A stretch of DNA of 64,000 bases from JABDGV01 sp964577935 (GTDB taxonomy: Bacteria; Chlamydiota; Chlamydiia; Chlamydiales; FEN-1388): assembly GCA_964577935.1 (NCBI GenBank), contig CAZOAJ010000007.1, forward strand, positions 1-64,000. The letters run 5' to 3'. The notes beneath the pieces were generated by a model. It worked only from the letters and a program-made list of their open reading frames with translations. It was not told where the DNA came from and did not search any database. A program made the translations under genes and the position numbers. Of the stretch, positions 54,386 to 63,136 are shown one piece after another. Position 1 is the first letter of the stretch. Each line of letters starts with the position of its first letter.

Positions 54386-56743
54386 ATGACTAATCCAATT
54401 TCTTCATTCCATGGCGCATCCGTTCAGCCATTTTCTAATCCATATGCCTATCCTATAGAGACAAATGAAGAAAGGGGAAAGCCGGTCGTGGAGTCTCCAG
54501 GAGCTGCTATGACTAACTTGGACGAGTTTTTTGACTTGCTGAAACAAGATCGAATAGAAAAGGCGGTGGCATACCTAAATGGTCAATTTAGGCAATTTGT
54601 ATGGCAACCGTTCTTGGATCAGTTAATTGAATTAGTACTTCATGTGGGATGCAAAGAAAAATTTTTGTTAGCTCTTTCCCTATCAACTGGCTTTGCTGAT
54701 GAAATATCTCGGTCGATAGTTGATGCATATAAGAGTAATGAAGAGCAAAAATTGTATAGAATACTGAAGGTATTACATGGCCACTTTATAAAACTTGGGG
54801 GACTGTCTATCCTCGAAAAGTTCTTTGAAACCCCGCGTATTTGGAATCATCTCCCTCTTGCCTTAAGAGAGCGGATGAAGAGACAGCCTATTCATGAAGT
54901 CCTTTGCCGGCTGCAATCATTAACAGATAGAGAAGTGCGACTCAACTCGGTTTCTGATGCTTTGTGGAGTGGATCCAAATCTGATCTAGATCGATTCGTC
55001 TCCTCCTATTTACAAGATGGTGAATGGTTATCTCGATTTGAAGAAATAGTCTGTATGGCTAAGAATACATTATGTGGAGGAGAGCTTTTAGCTTATTTTC
55101 AATCACATGAGTCGCAAATTTATACGGCCCTTTACAATCTAGCTCAGAGTGCCAATGGGCGTGAAAATCACAAATTTGAATCCATTTTAATGGCTCAATT
55201 TCAGCGGTTAGATGCTGCCTTTGAATCCATCGGTGGGCATGAATTTTTTATTAAATTCTTTAAAGACTTCTCGATCATCAGGCTATTGGGTCAAGGTTTT
55301 ATCGATAACTTCCTTGAGAGATATAAAGCTCCGTCTATGGCGGAACCTGAGCTGATGTATACACGTCTCTATTTATTAATAAGCGGTATTAAGCATGGCC
55401 ACTGTTTTAATAGTATGCCGACGGCGCTGCGGAAGATGATCAATTCAGAGAAATGGCTGGGCACTCTTAACCGGATAATAGTCTATGCTAAGGCAAAAAA
55501 TCGACTTGATGCGTGTAGGCAACTATTTAATTATGCCAATATCCTTATCCAAAATAGATTGTATAATGAGCTTAAGCTGATTGCGTCCGTTCATGATTCA
55601 GCAAGAACTCAGCAGATGTGTTTTGAGGAAAGAATTAGACTGTTACTTGCCCTAGATGCAGTCTACACATCGATTGGAATGCCTGATTATGTCTCAAGCT
55701 TGATTAAGGAAAAATCTTTTCGAGATTTCCTCCCACCTGTTTTTCATATTTCAAATGAGAGTGTTTGCGGAGAGGATGTTCTGAAAAGTCTTGAGCAAGT
55801 TCAGAAAAGAGTCGAGGAACTTGGAGTCCGCTTATTTCAAAATGCAGTGGTAGGGCAGAAAGAAAAATTTAAGGTTTACAGTGTTAAGCGAGTGTGGAAA
55901 ATTGAGGTGATTCATTTAGCAAGAGGTGTTTCATTATACATCAAGGGATATTGTCTTGGAGAAGGTACGTTTAAAACCGTTACAAAGCTGATTCCTCTTT
56001 CTGATGCCCTGAAGGTCGTAGAAGCAAAACAGAACTATGCTGAACCTATATATAGGGAAAGTTTTCTTAAAGAAGCGTTTATATCTTCAGTGTTTCAGAA
56101 AAAGAATGTTCAGCATGTGGTCAAGTTATTTGAGATGTATATTTACCGGAATCGTGCTCGTTTATTGATGGAAGAGCTTGATGGAGAAATCACGGACATA
56201 GTGCAAGTATTGCCTGATACTCGAGCTCGATTGACTCTCTGTAAACAGCTTGTGGATGCGGTTCGTGGGATTCACGCTTCGGGATATGGCCATTTCGATT
56301 TAAAAATGGCTAATATTTTGTATAAAAGGATATCTCCAGCTCAATTTGATATTCGAATTGGAGATCTTGGCTCAGTTCAAAAAATCGATGCTACTATGAA
56401 GCTTTGTTCGACATATCCAGCCCCAGAAATTATGGATAGATTTTTTCAAAAGCCGGGGACAGCAATCAAATACAATAAAGAGCAAGACTATTGGAATATT
56501 GGCGACATGCTTTATTTTCTCAATTATGGAATCTCACCGCTTTGTGCTCTGAGGCTTAGCTTTAACCAAAATAAAATAAGCTATAATGAAAAACTTGAAA
56601 TTCTTGAAAGAGATTATCTCAAGCGTCTTCGTGTGTCTAAAAAGCCTATTGATCGCTCTATTGCAGGGCTTTTTTCACGAGATCCTATGCTTCGGCCAAA
56701 TCTTCAAGAGGTCCATGATGCAATTGTTAAGACTATGGAATAA
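54386..56743 (+). CDS. Large kinase-like protein with long helical N-terminal part
   Basis: 785 residues. About 515 to 785 resemble a protein kinase: loop 'CLGEGTFKTVTKL', catalytic loop 'HFDLKMAN' (636-643; HRDLKxxN) and 'GDLGS' (D660; DFG becomes DLG), then 'YPAPEIMDRF' as APE. Catalytic Asp638, Lys640, Asn643 and Asp660 are kept, so it may be active. The first 500 residues are helical with many leucines and no known family. The N-terminus 'MTNPISSFHGASVQPFSNP' looks type III-secreted and resembles that of the protein at 16234. It is alone, with 231 bases upstream, and is followed by tRNA-Ser. Host-directed signalling is inferred. Confidence 0.72.
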   Translation: MTNPISSFHGASVQPFSNPYAYPIETNEERGKPVVESPGAAMTNLDEFFDLLKQDRIEKAVAYLNGQFRQFVWQPFLDQLIELVLHVGCKEKFLLALSLSTGFADEISRSIVDAYKSNEEQKLYRILKVLHGHFIKLGGLSILEKFFETPRIWNHLPLALRERMKRQPIHEVLCRLQSLTDREVRLNSVSDALWSGSKSDLDRFVSSYLQDGEWLSRFEEIVCMAKNTLCGGELLAYFQSHESQIYTALYNLAQSANGRENHKFESILMAQFQRLDAAFESIGGHEFFIKFFKDFSIIRLLGQGFIDNFLERYKAPSMAEPELMYTRLYLLISGIKHGHCFNSMPTALRKMINSEKWLGTLNRIIVYAKAKNRLDACRQLFNYANILIQNRLYNELKLIASVHDSARTQQMCFEERIRLLLALDAVYTSIGMPDYVSSLIKEKSFRDFLPPVFHISNESVCGEDVLKSLEQVQKRVEELGVRLFQNAVVGQKEKFKVYSVKRVWKIEVIHLARGVSLYIKGYCLGEGTFKTVTKLIPLSDALKVVEAKQNYAEPIYRESFLKEAFISSVFQKKNVQHVVKLFEMYIYRNRARLLMEELDGEITDIVQVLPDTRARLTLCKQLVDAVRGIHASGYGHFDLKMANILYKRISPAQFDIRIGDLGSVQKIDATMKLCSTYPAPEIMDRFFQKPGTAIKYNKEQDYWNIGDMLYFLNYGISPLCALRLSFNQNKISYNEKLEILERDYLKRLRVSKKPIDRSIAGLFSRDPMLRPNLQEVHDAIVKTME

Positions 56744-56901
56744 CACATATCTTTTCGGCAGAAAATCCTGTCATATTCTCTTTCATCTTGTAGCCAAATA
56801 GAAAAAGAGGGTAGGATGTTCGCACTGTAGAAGAGCGGATACTTCTTTTTGGAGTGCAGCACCTCAAATGAGGTGACTTCAACATAAGAAACCTCTCTTA
56901 T

Positions 56902-56991
56902 GGAAAGATGGCTGAGCGGCTGAAAGCGCGTCCCTGCTAAGGACGTATACCCTGATGAGGGGTATCGAGGGTTCAAATCCCTCTCTTTCCA
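56902..56991 (+). tRNA. tRNA-Ser(GCU)
   Basis: Class II tRNA with GGAAAGA/TCTTTCC acceptor stem, anticodon stem CGTCC/GGACG and loop CTGCTAA (anticodon GCT, reading AGC and AGU), long variable arm TATACCC..GGGGTATC, and T-arm GAGGG-TTCAAAT-CCCTC. CCA is not encoded. The discriminator base reads A, whereas bacterial serine tRNAs usually have G. Confidence 0.92.
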
Positions 56992-57009
56992 ATTCGTTTA
57001 AAAAATCTG

Positions 57010-57047
57010 AAAAAAGAGCCTGCATTTTTTTGTAGGCTCTTTTTTTT
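57010..57047. terminator. Terminator behind tRNA-Ser(GCU)
   Basis: AAAAAAGAGCCTGCA, a T-rich loop and TGTAGGCTCTTTTTTTT: a 9-bp stem (one G-T pair) flanked by A- and T-runs, so it can serve both strands: the tRNA and the leftward gene at 57106. Confidence 0.85.
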
Positions 57048-57105
57048 GCCAAAAAACAATCTACATTTTTTCTAAATGTAGTTGTTCTCTCGTAAGTTTT
57101 AGCTA

Positions 57106-58233
57106 TTAGATCTTTTCTGCAAGATAAGACTCAATAGCATCCAGGCTTGTCAGTGAAGATAAAGTTTTTTTAAGGGACTGAAAAATCGTATGAGGGCTTT
57201 CATCTATCTTAAAAGATGAGGTGATGCTGCCCATAATTCCGTCAAAATATTCGGTCAAAGCCTTTTCGTAGAAAGGTGGTTTTGTAAAATAAATATTTTG
57301 TTTTTTTGGTTCTTGCCGCGCTATTGATATTTGTGCCCCATCGTGGCTATTGCTCCAATTTGTGTAATAGATGACGGACCCTATGGTTTTAGGGAGATAA
57401 GGCGCTTTTTCAAGATAGAGCTTACGAATATGCAAATAGAGAGTTACAGGAATAATCGATGGCCATTGATATAGTCTGAATTTTGCTGAAGAGGGTGCGT
57501 CTTGATTGTTCTGTGCATAGTTTTCGTGTTGAGTATGTGCTGATATGTCTAATGATTCAATTTGTTCTATCGTGCTTTTACATACTCTGTACATATCTTG
57601 AAACTGCTTTAAAGATCTAAGAGTAGAATTTCCTGCAGGAGATCGGGCAAGTTTTGAGCGAAGGGTATTTTCAGATTTGTTAAGGTCTGTCAAAAAGACG
57701 GTGATTTTTATATTTAAAGCTTCAATCCTGGTCAAATCATCAAGGACTTTGGATTTTTGCATCAAAAACTTGAGAAGTTCTTTTGACGAGGTTTCTGTAA
57801 TATGGTGCCAAAGACCATTTTGCATTTTTGTGTAGAGCGGAATAATGGTCGTCTGCCAATGCTTGATTTTCTGAAGATCATCGCAAAGAGTTTGAAATTC
57901 CTCCACGAAGTCATTTGGGTTGTTAAGGCCTAAAATTTCTAGACGTTCTACAGCAGAGAACGAGTCCAGAGACACGGCATCCATAAATGAATGCTCTATG
58001 GCGTTTTCAAACAAATGATTGTCACAGGCTTCATGAACCAGGTGGGCGAGCTCATCCGCAGAACAACTTTTAAAAAGTGTTTTTTGTTCTTCTTGTGGAG
58101 AGTTTATTAATGTTTTCCTCAGAATTTCTAAAGGCCTCAAGCTATCATGAGCCGCTCCAGAATATTCAGGGATCTTAATCTGTAAATTTTTGAATTGTTC
58201 GGATAGATTTCGCTTTATTGCTTGTTTGTGCAT
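57106..58233 (-). CDS. Protein of unknown function in the znu operon
   Basis: A 375-residue cytosolic-looking protein I do not recognise. It is helical, with 'LSEQFKNLQIKIP' near the start and no signal or clear transmembrane segment. 'RLYQWPSIIPVTLYLHI' and 'SVIYYTNWSNSHDGAQISI' in the last third hint at a globular domain. The frame is open to 58344 inside znuB, but ATG at 58233 removes the overlap. It lies 38 bases after the znuB stop on the same strand, so it is probably read with znuACB. That arrangement is its only functional clue. Confidence 0.55.
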   Translation of the reverse strand: MHKQAIKRNLSEQFKNLQIKIPEYSGAAHDSLRPLEILRKTLINSPQEEQKTLFKSCSADELAHLVHEACDNHLFENAIEHSFMDAVSLDSFSAVERLEILGLNNPNDFVEEFQTLCDDLQKIKHWQTTIIPLYTKMQNGLWHHITETSSKELLKFLMQKSKVLDDLTRIEALNIKITVFLTDLNKSENTLRSKLARSPAGNSTLRSLKQFQDMYRVCKSTIEQIESLDISAHTQHENYAQNNQDAPSSAKFRLYQWPSIIPVTLYLHIRKLYLEKAPYLPKTIGSVIYYTNWSNSHDGAQISIARQEPKKQNIYFTKPPFYEKALTEYFDGIMGSITSSFKIDESPHTIFQSLKKTLSSLTSLDAIESYLAEKI

Positions 58234-58271
58234 GAGAAGATTCCAGTGCGCGCAGGAGCTTGGTGAGAAGT

Positions 58272-59093
58272 TTATTTTCGAGTTATGAGGAAGGTCCCAT
58301 AAACAAAAGCCGAACTTAATGCTGTTGTTGCTCCAAGTGGCCAATCAAGATGGTATGACATGAAAAAACCTCCGATGTAGGCAAAAAGAGATGTTAGGAC
58401 TGCTCCAAAGATCATCGAGCTGAATCGTTTTGCCACAAGGCCAGAAGTCATGGCAGGGAGGGTGAGCATTGCTATGACTAATATAGCTCCAACTACTGAC
58501 ATGAGAATAACAACAGTGACAGCGATCAATGAGGTGAGGGCATAGTCCAGTTTTTTTGTGGGAATGCCTTGAATCTTAGCTTGATCTGCATCAAACGAGA
58601 GAGCAACAAGGGGCATGAAAAGGCCCGATGTAAAGAGGCAGATAAGCATTGCTAATGCAAAAAGAGCCCAGACGTCACTTGAAGAACTCCAGAGAATATT
58701 TCCTAAAAGATAATTCATCAGCTCCATGTTATATCCAGGCGTTTTGGATATGAACACGATACCTATTGCCATGCCGATGGACCATACAGCGCTAATTGCT
58801 GCGTCTTCGCGCTCTTTATGATGGTGTTTAAGATACGTAATAATAGTTGAGGCAATGAGTGCGGCGATAAGAGCTCCAAACATTGGAGGGCAAAAATAGC
58901 CTAAAACCCGATCTGTCCATAGAGCAAGTCCAAGACCTCCAAGGACGGCATGGGAAATGCTTCCTGCAAGAGAGCTCATTCTTCGTGTGACAACAAAGCT
59001 TCCCATCACCCCGCCTACGATTGACGCTAAGAGAGCAGATATGAGAATAGGCAAAAAAATAGGATTGAGAAATGGTTGGAAAAAATCGCTCAT
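58272..59093 (-). CDS. znuB: ZnuB-like zinc/metal ABC permease
   Basis: An ABC-3 permease with about eight spans ('ISALLASIVGGVMGSFVVTRR', 'SISHAVLGGLGLALW', 'MSVVGAILVIAMLTLPAM'). ATG at 59093 has the very strong AAGGAGGGG five to seven bases upstream and overlaps the znuC stop (ATGA); the longer frame to 59207 is rejected. Together with ZnuA and ZnuC it forms a zinc importer. A first-helix motif 'RRMSSLAGSISHA' is common to the family. Confidence 0.93.
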   Translation of the reverse strand: MSDFFQPFLNPIFLPILISALLASIVGGVMGSFVVTRRMSSLAGSISHAVLGGLGLALWTDRVLGYFCPPMFGALIAALIASTIITYLKHHHKEREDAAISAVWSIGMAIGIVFISKTPGYNMELMNYLLGNILWSSSSDVWALFALAMLICLFTSGLFMPLVALSFDADQAKIQGIPTKKLDYALTSLIAVTVVILMSVVGAILVIAMLTLPAMTSGLVAKRFSSMIFGAVLTSLFAYIGGFFMSYHLDWPLGATTALSSAFVYGTFLITRK

Positions 59094-59860
59094 GAACCCC
59101 TCCTTGGAAGTTGCACCAAATGCTGCTCTGGGGTTTCTATAAGTGGATAATGGTAGAGTCCTAATGCAAAGTGTTCGCATACCTCTTTTGTTTGCATGAC
59201 AGTGCACTTTCCTTGGACACAGAGAATTTTTTGTACGTGTTCGATGATCGCTCGTAGGTTGTGGGTCACCATGATGATGGTTATATGTTTCGATAGTCGT
59301 CCAAGCAACTCAAGAATTGAGGCTTCTGCCTGAAAATCGACATTTGCTGTTGGTTCATCGAGCAAGAGGAGCTTTGGTTCTGATGCGAGAGCTCGGGCTA
59401 TGAGAACGCGCTGAGTTTGTCCGCCTGAAAGGGCTCCAAAAGCGTGATTTGCTAGATCTTTGAGTCCTACTTCCTGCAGAGCCGTATGGGCTGCATCGAA
59501 GTCCTTTTGAGAGTATTTGCAAAATATTCTGTGGTATTTGAGTCTTCCCTGTAGAACGACATCCAGCACAGTAAGAGGAAATTGTTTATCAAACTGTAAA
59601 TGTTGGGGAACATAGCCAATTGAATTTGGATGGAGTGTAGGGGATTTCCCAAAGATACGAATTGTTCCCGAACTCGGTTCAATAAGCCCTAACAGAAGTT
59701 TGAGTAAGGTGCTCTTCCCTCCTCCATTGGGGCCTATGATCCCGATAAAATCATGTGCAAAAACTTGAAAGGATACTTCCTTGAGCACTACCTCTCCCTT
59801 CTGGTACCCAAAGGATACTTTATCACACTCAATGATCGCGCAAGAATCATGATTCCCCAT
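59090..59860 (-). CDS. znuC: ZnuC-like ABC ATPase
   Basis: Walker A 'GIIGPNGGGKSTLLK', Q-loop 'VPQHLQFDKQFPLTV', signature 'LSGGQTQRVLIA', Walker B 'LLLLDEPTANVD', and switch His in 'MVTHNLRAI' are all present in 256 residues. AAGGAGA before the ATG at 59860 supports this start, which lies within the last bases of znuA (14-base overlap). Gene order znuA-znuC-znuB is like the second metal operon of Chlamydia (CT415-417 by memory). Confidence 0.94.
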   Translation of the reverse strand: MGNHDSCAIIECDKVSFGYQKGEVVLKEVSFQVFAHDFIGIIGPNGGGKSTLLKLLLGLIEPSSGTIRIFGKSPTLHPNSIGYVPQHLQFDKQFPLTVLDVVLQGRLKYHRIFCKYSQKDFDAAHTALQEVGLKDLANHAFGALSGGQTQRVLIARALASEPKLLLLDEPTANVDFQAEASILELLGRLSKHITIIMVTHNLRAIIEHVQKILCVQGKCTVMQTKEVCEHFALGLYHYPLIETPEQHLVQLPRRGS

Positions 59861-60758
59861 CTGAATTCTCCTTAAGGCTTTTCTCATCAGCTTCTTGCAG
59901 CCTTAATTCGCATGAAAATGCTTCGGCAATAGCATCAAGAGATGTGAAATAGCTTTGACTGTAGGGCTCAAGTTCGACAGTGTTTAATTTGAGCTTTTCG
60001 GCAATGCGAAGAGCTGCTCGGCTTGGATATTCTTTTTGGGTAAAAATGGTGTGGGCATGAGCTTTTTCAATTGTCGTGAAGACATTTTCAAATTGCTTTG
60101 CAGATGGCTCTCGGCCCTCATGTTCAAGTGGAAACTGATGAATAGAAGGATAGGGTCTGAGCAAATATCCATAAGCCGGATGAGAGACTATTAACGTTCC
60201 ATGTTTTGAATAGAGGAATTCATGTATTTTTTTGTCTAATGCAGTCAATAACTGCAGCACTTTTTTCTCTCCCATGCGAATGGTAGCTTCTTCCTCAGGA
60301 AATGTTTGGATAAGTGCTGAGCATATTGTCGAAACTTGAGTTATCATCATCTGCGGATCCATCCATATATGTGGATCGAAATCGCTATCATGATCGTGAT
60401 TATGGTGATGGCAACATCCGCAGCTTCCATTGATAAGATGAAGCCCTTTTCGAAGATCAACGATGAGAGGTTTTTGATTTTGGCCTTTAAAACTATGGAT
60501 AGCTTTTTGTTCAAAAGGTTCTCCGATAATAAACCAGATCGAAGCCTCTCTTAGTTCAGTCAGCTGTTTAGGAGTTGCTTCAAAGGTATGAGAACTTGAT
60601 CCTGCAGGAACAACTAAATGGACTTGGATATTTTCGCCAGCAAGTTCTTTCACGACTTCGAGATAGGGGGCAACAGATATCGCCACTGACTTGCCAACGA
60701 GTGCTTCTGGAGATAAGAAACTTATCAGATAAATACTTATAAGAAGAAAAAAATGCAT
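59847..60758 (-). CDS. znuA: ZnuA-like zinc-binding protein
   Basis: A 303-residue periplasmic solute-binding protein. The first 20 residues are a signal sequence. Metal ligands are expected at His57 ('GSSSHTFEATP'), His130 ('DPHIWMDPQ'), and His193 ('VSHPAYGYLL'). Residues 113-124 ('CGCCHHHNHDHD') form a Cys/His-rich loop of the type that marks zinc-specific ZnuA, in contrast to YtgA in the same window, which lacks it. The loop is unusual in having three cysteines. It is first in the operon. Confidence 0.93.
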   Translation of the reverse strand: MHFFLLISIYLISFLSPEALVGKSVAISVAPYLEVVKELAGENIQVHLVVPAGSSSHTFEATPKQLTELREASIWFIIGEPFEQKAIHSFKGQNQKPLIVDLRKGLHLINGSCGCCHHHNHDHDSDFDPHIWMDPQMMITQVSTICSALIQTFPEEEATIRMGEKKVLQLLTALDKKIHEFLYSKHGTLIVSHPAYGYLLRPYPSIHQFPLEHEGREPSAKQFENVFTTIEKAHAHTIFTQKEYPSRAALRIAEKLKLNTVELEPYSQSYFTSLDAIAEAFSCELRLQEADEKSLKENSDGES

Positions 60759-60901
60759 AGAGTCGTTATTTCCTAACTAGTTTATCCACGAAATTGTAGA
60801 GCGTTTGATGAAATTTTCCTATAAAGATTCATTTTATCTCTCCTCTTAAAAGGATTTGGGTGCTAGACTATCTGAAATCTTTAGCCGACATCTTTAGTTG
60901 T

Positions 60902-60988
60902 GGAGGGGTGTCCGAGCGGCTGAAGGAGCGCGCTTGGAAAGCGCGTATACGTGAGAACGTATCGTGGGTTCGAATCCCACCCCCTCCG
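60902..60988 (+). tRNA. tRNA-Ser(GGA)
   Basis: Class II tRNA: acceptor GGAGGGG/CCCCTCC, D-arm TCCGAGCGGCTGAAGGA, anticodon stem CGCGC/GCGCG with loop TTGGAAA (anticodon GGA, reading UCC/UCU), long variable arm, T-arm GTGGG-TTCGAAT-CCCAC, discriminator G. CCA not encoded. Confidence 0.95.
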
Positions 60989-61030
60989 TCATTTTTCTTG
61001 CTCTTCTGGTCAATAAAGTCGTTATCTCGC

Positions 61031-61942
61031 TCAATTCAGTGATAAATCACCAATAGTCTCTGTCAACTGTCTAAAATATCTTGTGTCACAGTCATCTTCT
61101 AAAGCCCAAATCCATGAAAGGACAGCTTTCAGTAGGCACCAATCAAGAATCTTTTGAGAAGGTACTCCAAAGATTTCAGCAAAATAGATGATGCGATTGC
61201 TCATAATAATTTTTGCAGTGTTCAAAGAAAATAGTTCCGGAATTGGATTACATATAAAAGCTGCTGCCTCATAAGCGGGTTCGCCTACTACGCCTTTTGG
61301 GTCAATTACTATCCACGAGCCATCATTTTGTAGGATATTTTCATGATGTAGGTCTCCATGAAGTAATATCTCCTTTGTGGGCATTTGAAGGAGTCGATCG
61401 CGAACTTGTCTGGCTTGATGAAGATAGTGCTGTTCTATCTCCCAATCTTTGTCTAAGCAACTAAGCAAGTCTTTGATATGAGGAAAGGTATGCTTTAAAG
61501 GAATTGGTGCTAGGTGTAGCTGTTTCATTACACTCGAAGCGATTTCCATAGACTCGGTATCATTTTTTGGAAAATAGGGGCTTAAAGAGGTTCCAGGAAT
61601 AGCTTGCTCTAGGAGAAGCATTCCCTTTTCTAGTGCAATAATCTCAACTGCTCCGAATTTTCTAAACGCTTTGAGTGCCTCGGCTTCCTGGCTTAATCCA
61701 TCAATATCTAGTCCAAGCTTCAAGACAATAGGTCGAACGCCTTGAAAACCCGACATCAGAAAGTGATAGTTTTGATTTAAAACTGGGGCAAGATTATCCA
61801 AGCCATACATTGCCGAGATCCTGCGTACAATTTTAGGTAGGTTTTGAAGCCACTCTTTACCCTGTTTGCCATAGGCCATGAGGATGTATGAGGTGAAGTT
61901 CAACTGGTAATCTCCAAGATTATTATGGCGTTGTCTTTGCAT
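61031..61942 (-). CDS. APH(6)-type aminoglycoside/hydroxyurea phosphotransferase
   Basis: The 303-residue protein has the kinase-like fold of the streptomycin/hydroxyurea phosphotransferase family: catalytic loop 'LLHGDLHHENIL' (HGD 195-197, N202) and the metal-binding 'WIVIDPKGVVGEPAYEAA' (Asp214) with the family's 'DPKGVVGEPA'. Relatives inactivate streptomycin or hydroxyurea, but many are of unknown substrate. It lies alone, convergent with tRNA-Ser and divergent from the SRPBCC gene. It may protect against antibiotic-like host or amoebal products, or act on a metabolite. Confidence 0.85.
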   Translation of the reverse strand: MQRQRHNNLGDYQLNFTSYILMAYGKQGKEWLQNLPKIVRRISAMYGLDNLAPVLNQNYHFLMSGFQGVRPIVLKLGLDIDGLSQEAEALKAFRKFGAVEIIALEKGMLLLEQAIPGTSLSPYFPKNDTESMEIASSVMKQLHLAPIPLKHTFPHIKDLLSCLDKDWEIEQHYLHQARQVRDRLLQMPTKEILLHGDLHHENILQNDGSWIVIDPKGVVGEPAYEAAAFICNPIPELFSLNTAKIIMSNRIIYFAEIFGVPSQKILDWCLLKAVLSWIWALEDDCDTRYFRQLTETIGDLSLN

Positions 61943-62022
61943 AAATTGAAGGCTTTATTATGCAGACATAGTGGCGATCTTGAAAGCTGTAACATATTCC
62001 GTTGATTATTAGTAAACTCGCA

Positions 62023-62038
62023 TATAATATACATGTAT
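62023..62038 (+). promoter_or_regulatory. Promoter -10 box and palindrome before the SRPBCC/MarR pair
   Basis: TATAAT (62023-62028), with TTGATT 15 bases upstream, is joined to the palindrome ATACATGTAT (62029-62038), which could be the MarR binding site. It is 16 bases before the first start codon. Confidence 0.4.
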
Positions 62039-62053
62039 TTATAAAGGATATGT

Positions 62054-62479
62054 ATGTGGACCAAATCATTTAGCAAAACTTATCAAGGCGTAAAAAAAGA
62101 AGATGTCTGGGCGCTGTGGAAAGATATTAATAATTGGCCACAATGGCATGGCGATCTCGAGAGTTGTAAATTAGAGGGGGACTTCATTGTAGGGAATCAT
62201 TTTTTCTTACAACCGAAAGGGATGAAGCCTATAAAGATTTCGCTTACCGAAATCGAAGAAGGAACAAAGTTTACTGACTGCACAACCTTTTTCGGGGCTA
62301 AAATGTATGATACACATGCTATGGAAGAGACTCCAGAGGGATTAAAGCTTACAAATACTCTTGTAGTAACGGGTCCGCTTAAATGGCTATGGATTAAGCT
62401 TGTTGCTCAAAATGTTGCCGATACGGTTCCGAATGAGATGGATTCTCTTGTCAATCTTGCGAGGAAAATTCATGTCTAA
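62054..62479 (+). CDS. SRPBCC (START-like) ligand-binding protein
   Basis: A 141-residue protein of the polyketide cyclase/dehydrase superfamily, a helix-grip fold that holds a hydrophobic ligand. 'VWALWKDINNWPQWHGDLESC' (position 16-36) is the usual N-terminal motif, and 'PLKWLWIKLVAQNVADTVPNEMDSL' the long C-terminal helix. AAAGGAT lies before the ATG. Its stop overlaps the MarR gene start by eight bases, so the two make one unit. Ligand unknown. Confidence 0.8.
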   Translation: MWTKSFSKTYQGVKKEDVWALWKDINNWPQWHGDLESCKLEGDFIVGNHFFLQPKGMKPIKISLTEIEEGTKFTDCTTFFGAKMYDTHAMEETPEGLKLTNTLVVTGPLKWLWIKLVAQNVADTVPNEMDSLVNLARKIHV

Positions 62480-62921
62480 TCTCCCATTTGGTTTTGACAG
62501 GCCAGAAGACAGCCCAGGCTTTTTATTATGGCAAACAACCATGATATGGCAACGGCGTATTAGGAAGGCCCTCGATGCTCATGGGATCTCTCACGCTCAA
62601 TTCGTGATTATGGCCAGTTTGTTATGGTTTGAAGCTCATAAATATGATCCGACGCAAATCCTTATCGTGAACTTGACGAAACTAGATAAAATGACGGTCT
62701 CTAAGTCGCTGAAAAAACTCGCAGCTTTGGGGCTTGTTCATCGGATAGAGCACGAAAGAGATACGCGCGCTAAAAGTGTATCTCTCTCAGATAATGGCAA
62801 AAATTTGGTGCGTTTACTGGTTCCTTTGATTGAACAAATTGATAGCAATTTTTTCGGCAAGGTTCACCAGATAGATCAAATCCGGCTTATTCAGATTCTG
62901 GGAAAATTAACCATAGATTGA
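62472..62921 (+). CDS. MarR-family transcriptional regulator
   Basis: About 149 residues from ATG at 62472, chosen because GAGGAAAA stands before it (the open frame starts at 62400 inside the upstream gene). MarR features: 'LTKLDKMTVSKSLKKLAALG' (recognition helix) and the wing 'IEHERDTRAKSVSLSDNGK', where DTRAK is the family mark. Such regulators bind palindromes and release on ligand binding. Its partner is the adjacent SRPBCC protein, which may bind or supply that ligand. Confidence 0.87.
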   Translation: MSNLPFGFDRPEDSPGFLLWQTTMIWQRRIRKALDAHGISHAQFVIMASLLWFEAHKYDPTQILIVNLTKLDKMTVSKSLKKLAALGLVHRIEHERDTRAKSVSLSDNGKNLVRLLVPLIEQIDSNFFGKVHQIDQIRLIQILGKLTID

Positions 62922-63085
62922 GTTTTTAAATTGAGTCATTATTTTTCTAGCAAAATGAGTACGGTCGGATTGAAAGGCATGTGTAATATTTTTTCTTTGT
63001 CCATTTCAGTGTGAATAGTCTGACATGGCTCTCCACAAGTGCTCTAAGAATTCCTCGTTTGAATGGTTACATTCTATTGTTCAAT

Positions 63086-63118
63086 CTGTTCAATATTTAT
63101 TGAACAGTGTATTATAAT
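63086..63118 (+). promoter_or_regulatory. Operator and -10 box of the AbiE-like pair
   Basis: CTGTTCAAT-ATTT-ATTGAACAG is a perfect inverted repeat (63086-63107), directly followed by TATTATAAT (63110-63118). A further half-site TTGTTCAAT lies upstream (63077-63085) and GAACAG downstream (63119-63124). This array is of the kind bound by AbiEi-type antitoxins to repress their own genes. Confidence 0.65.
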
Positions 63119-63136
63119 GAACAGTAGGGGTTTTTT

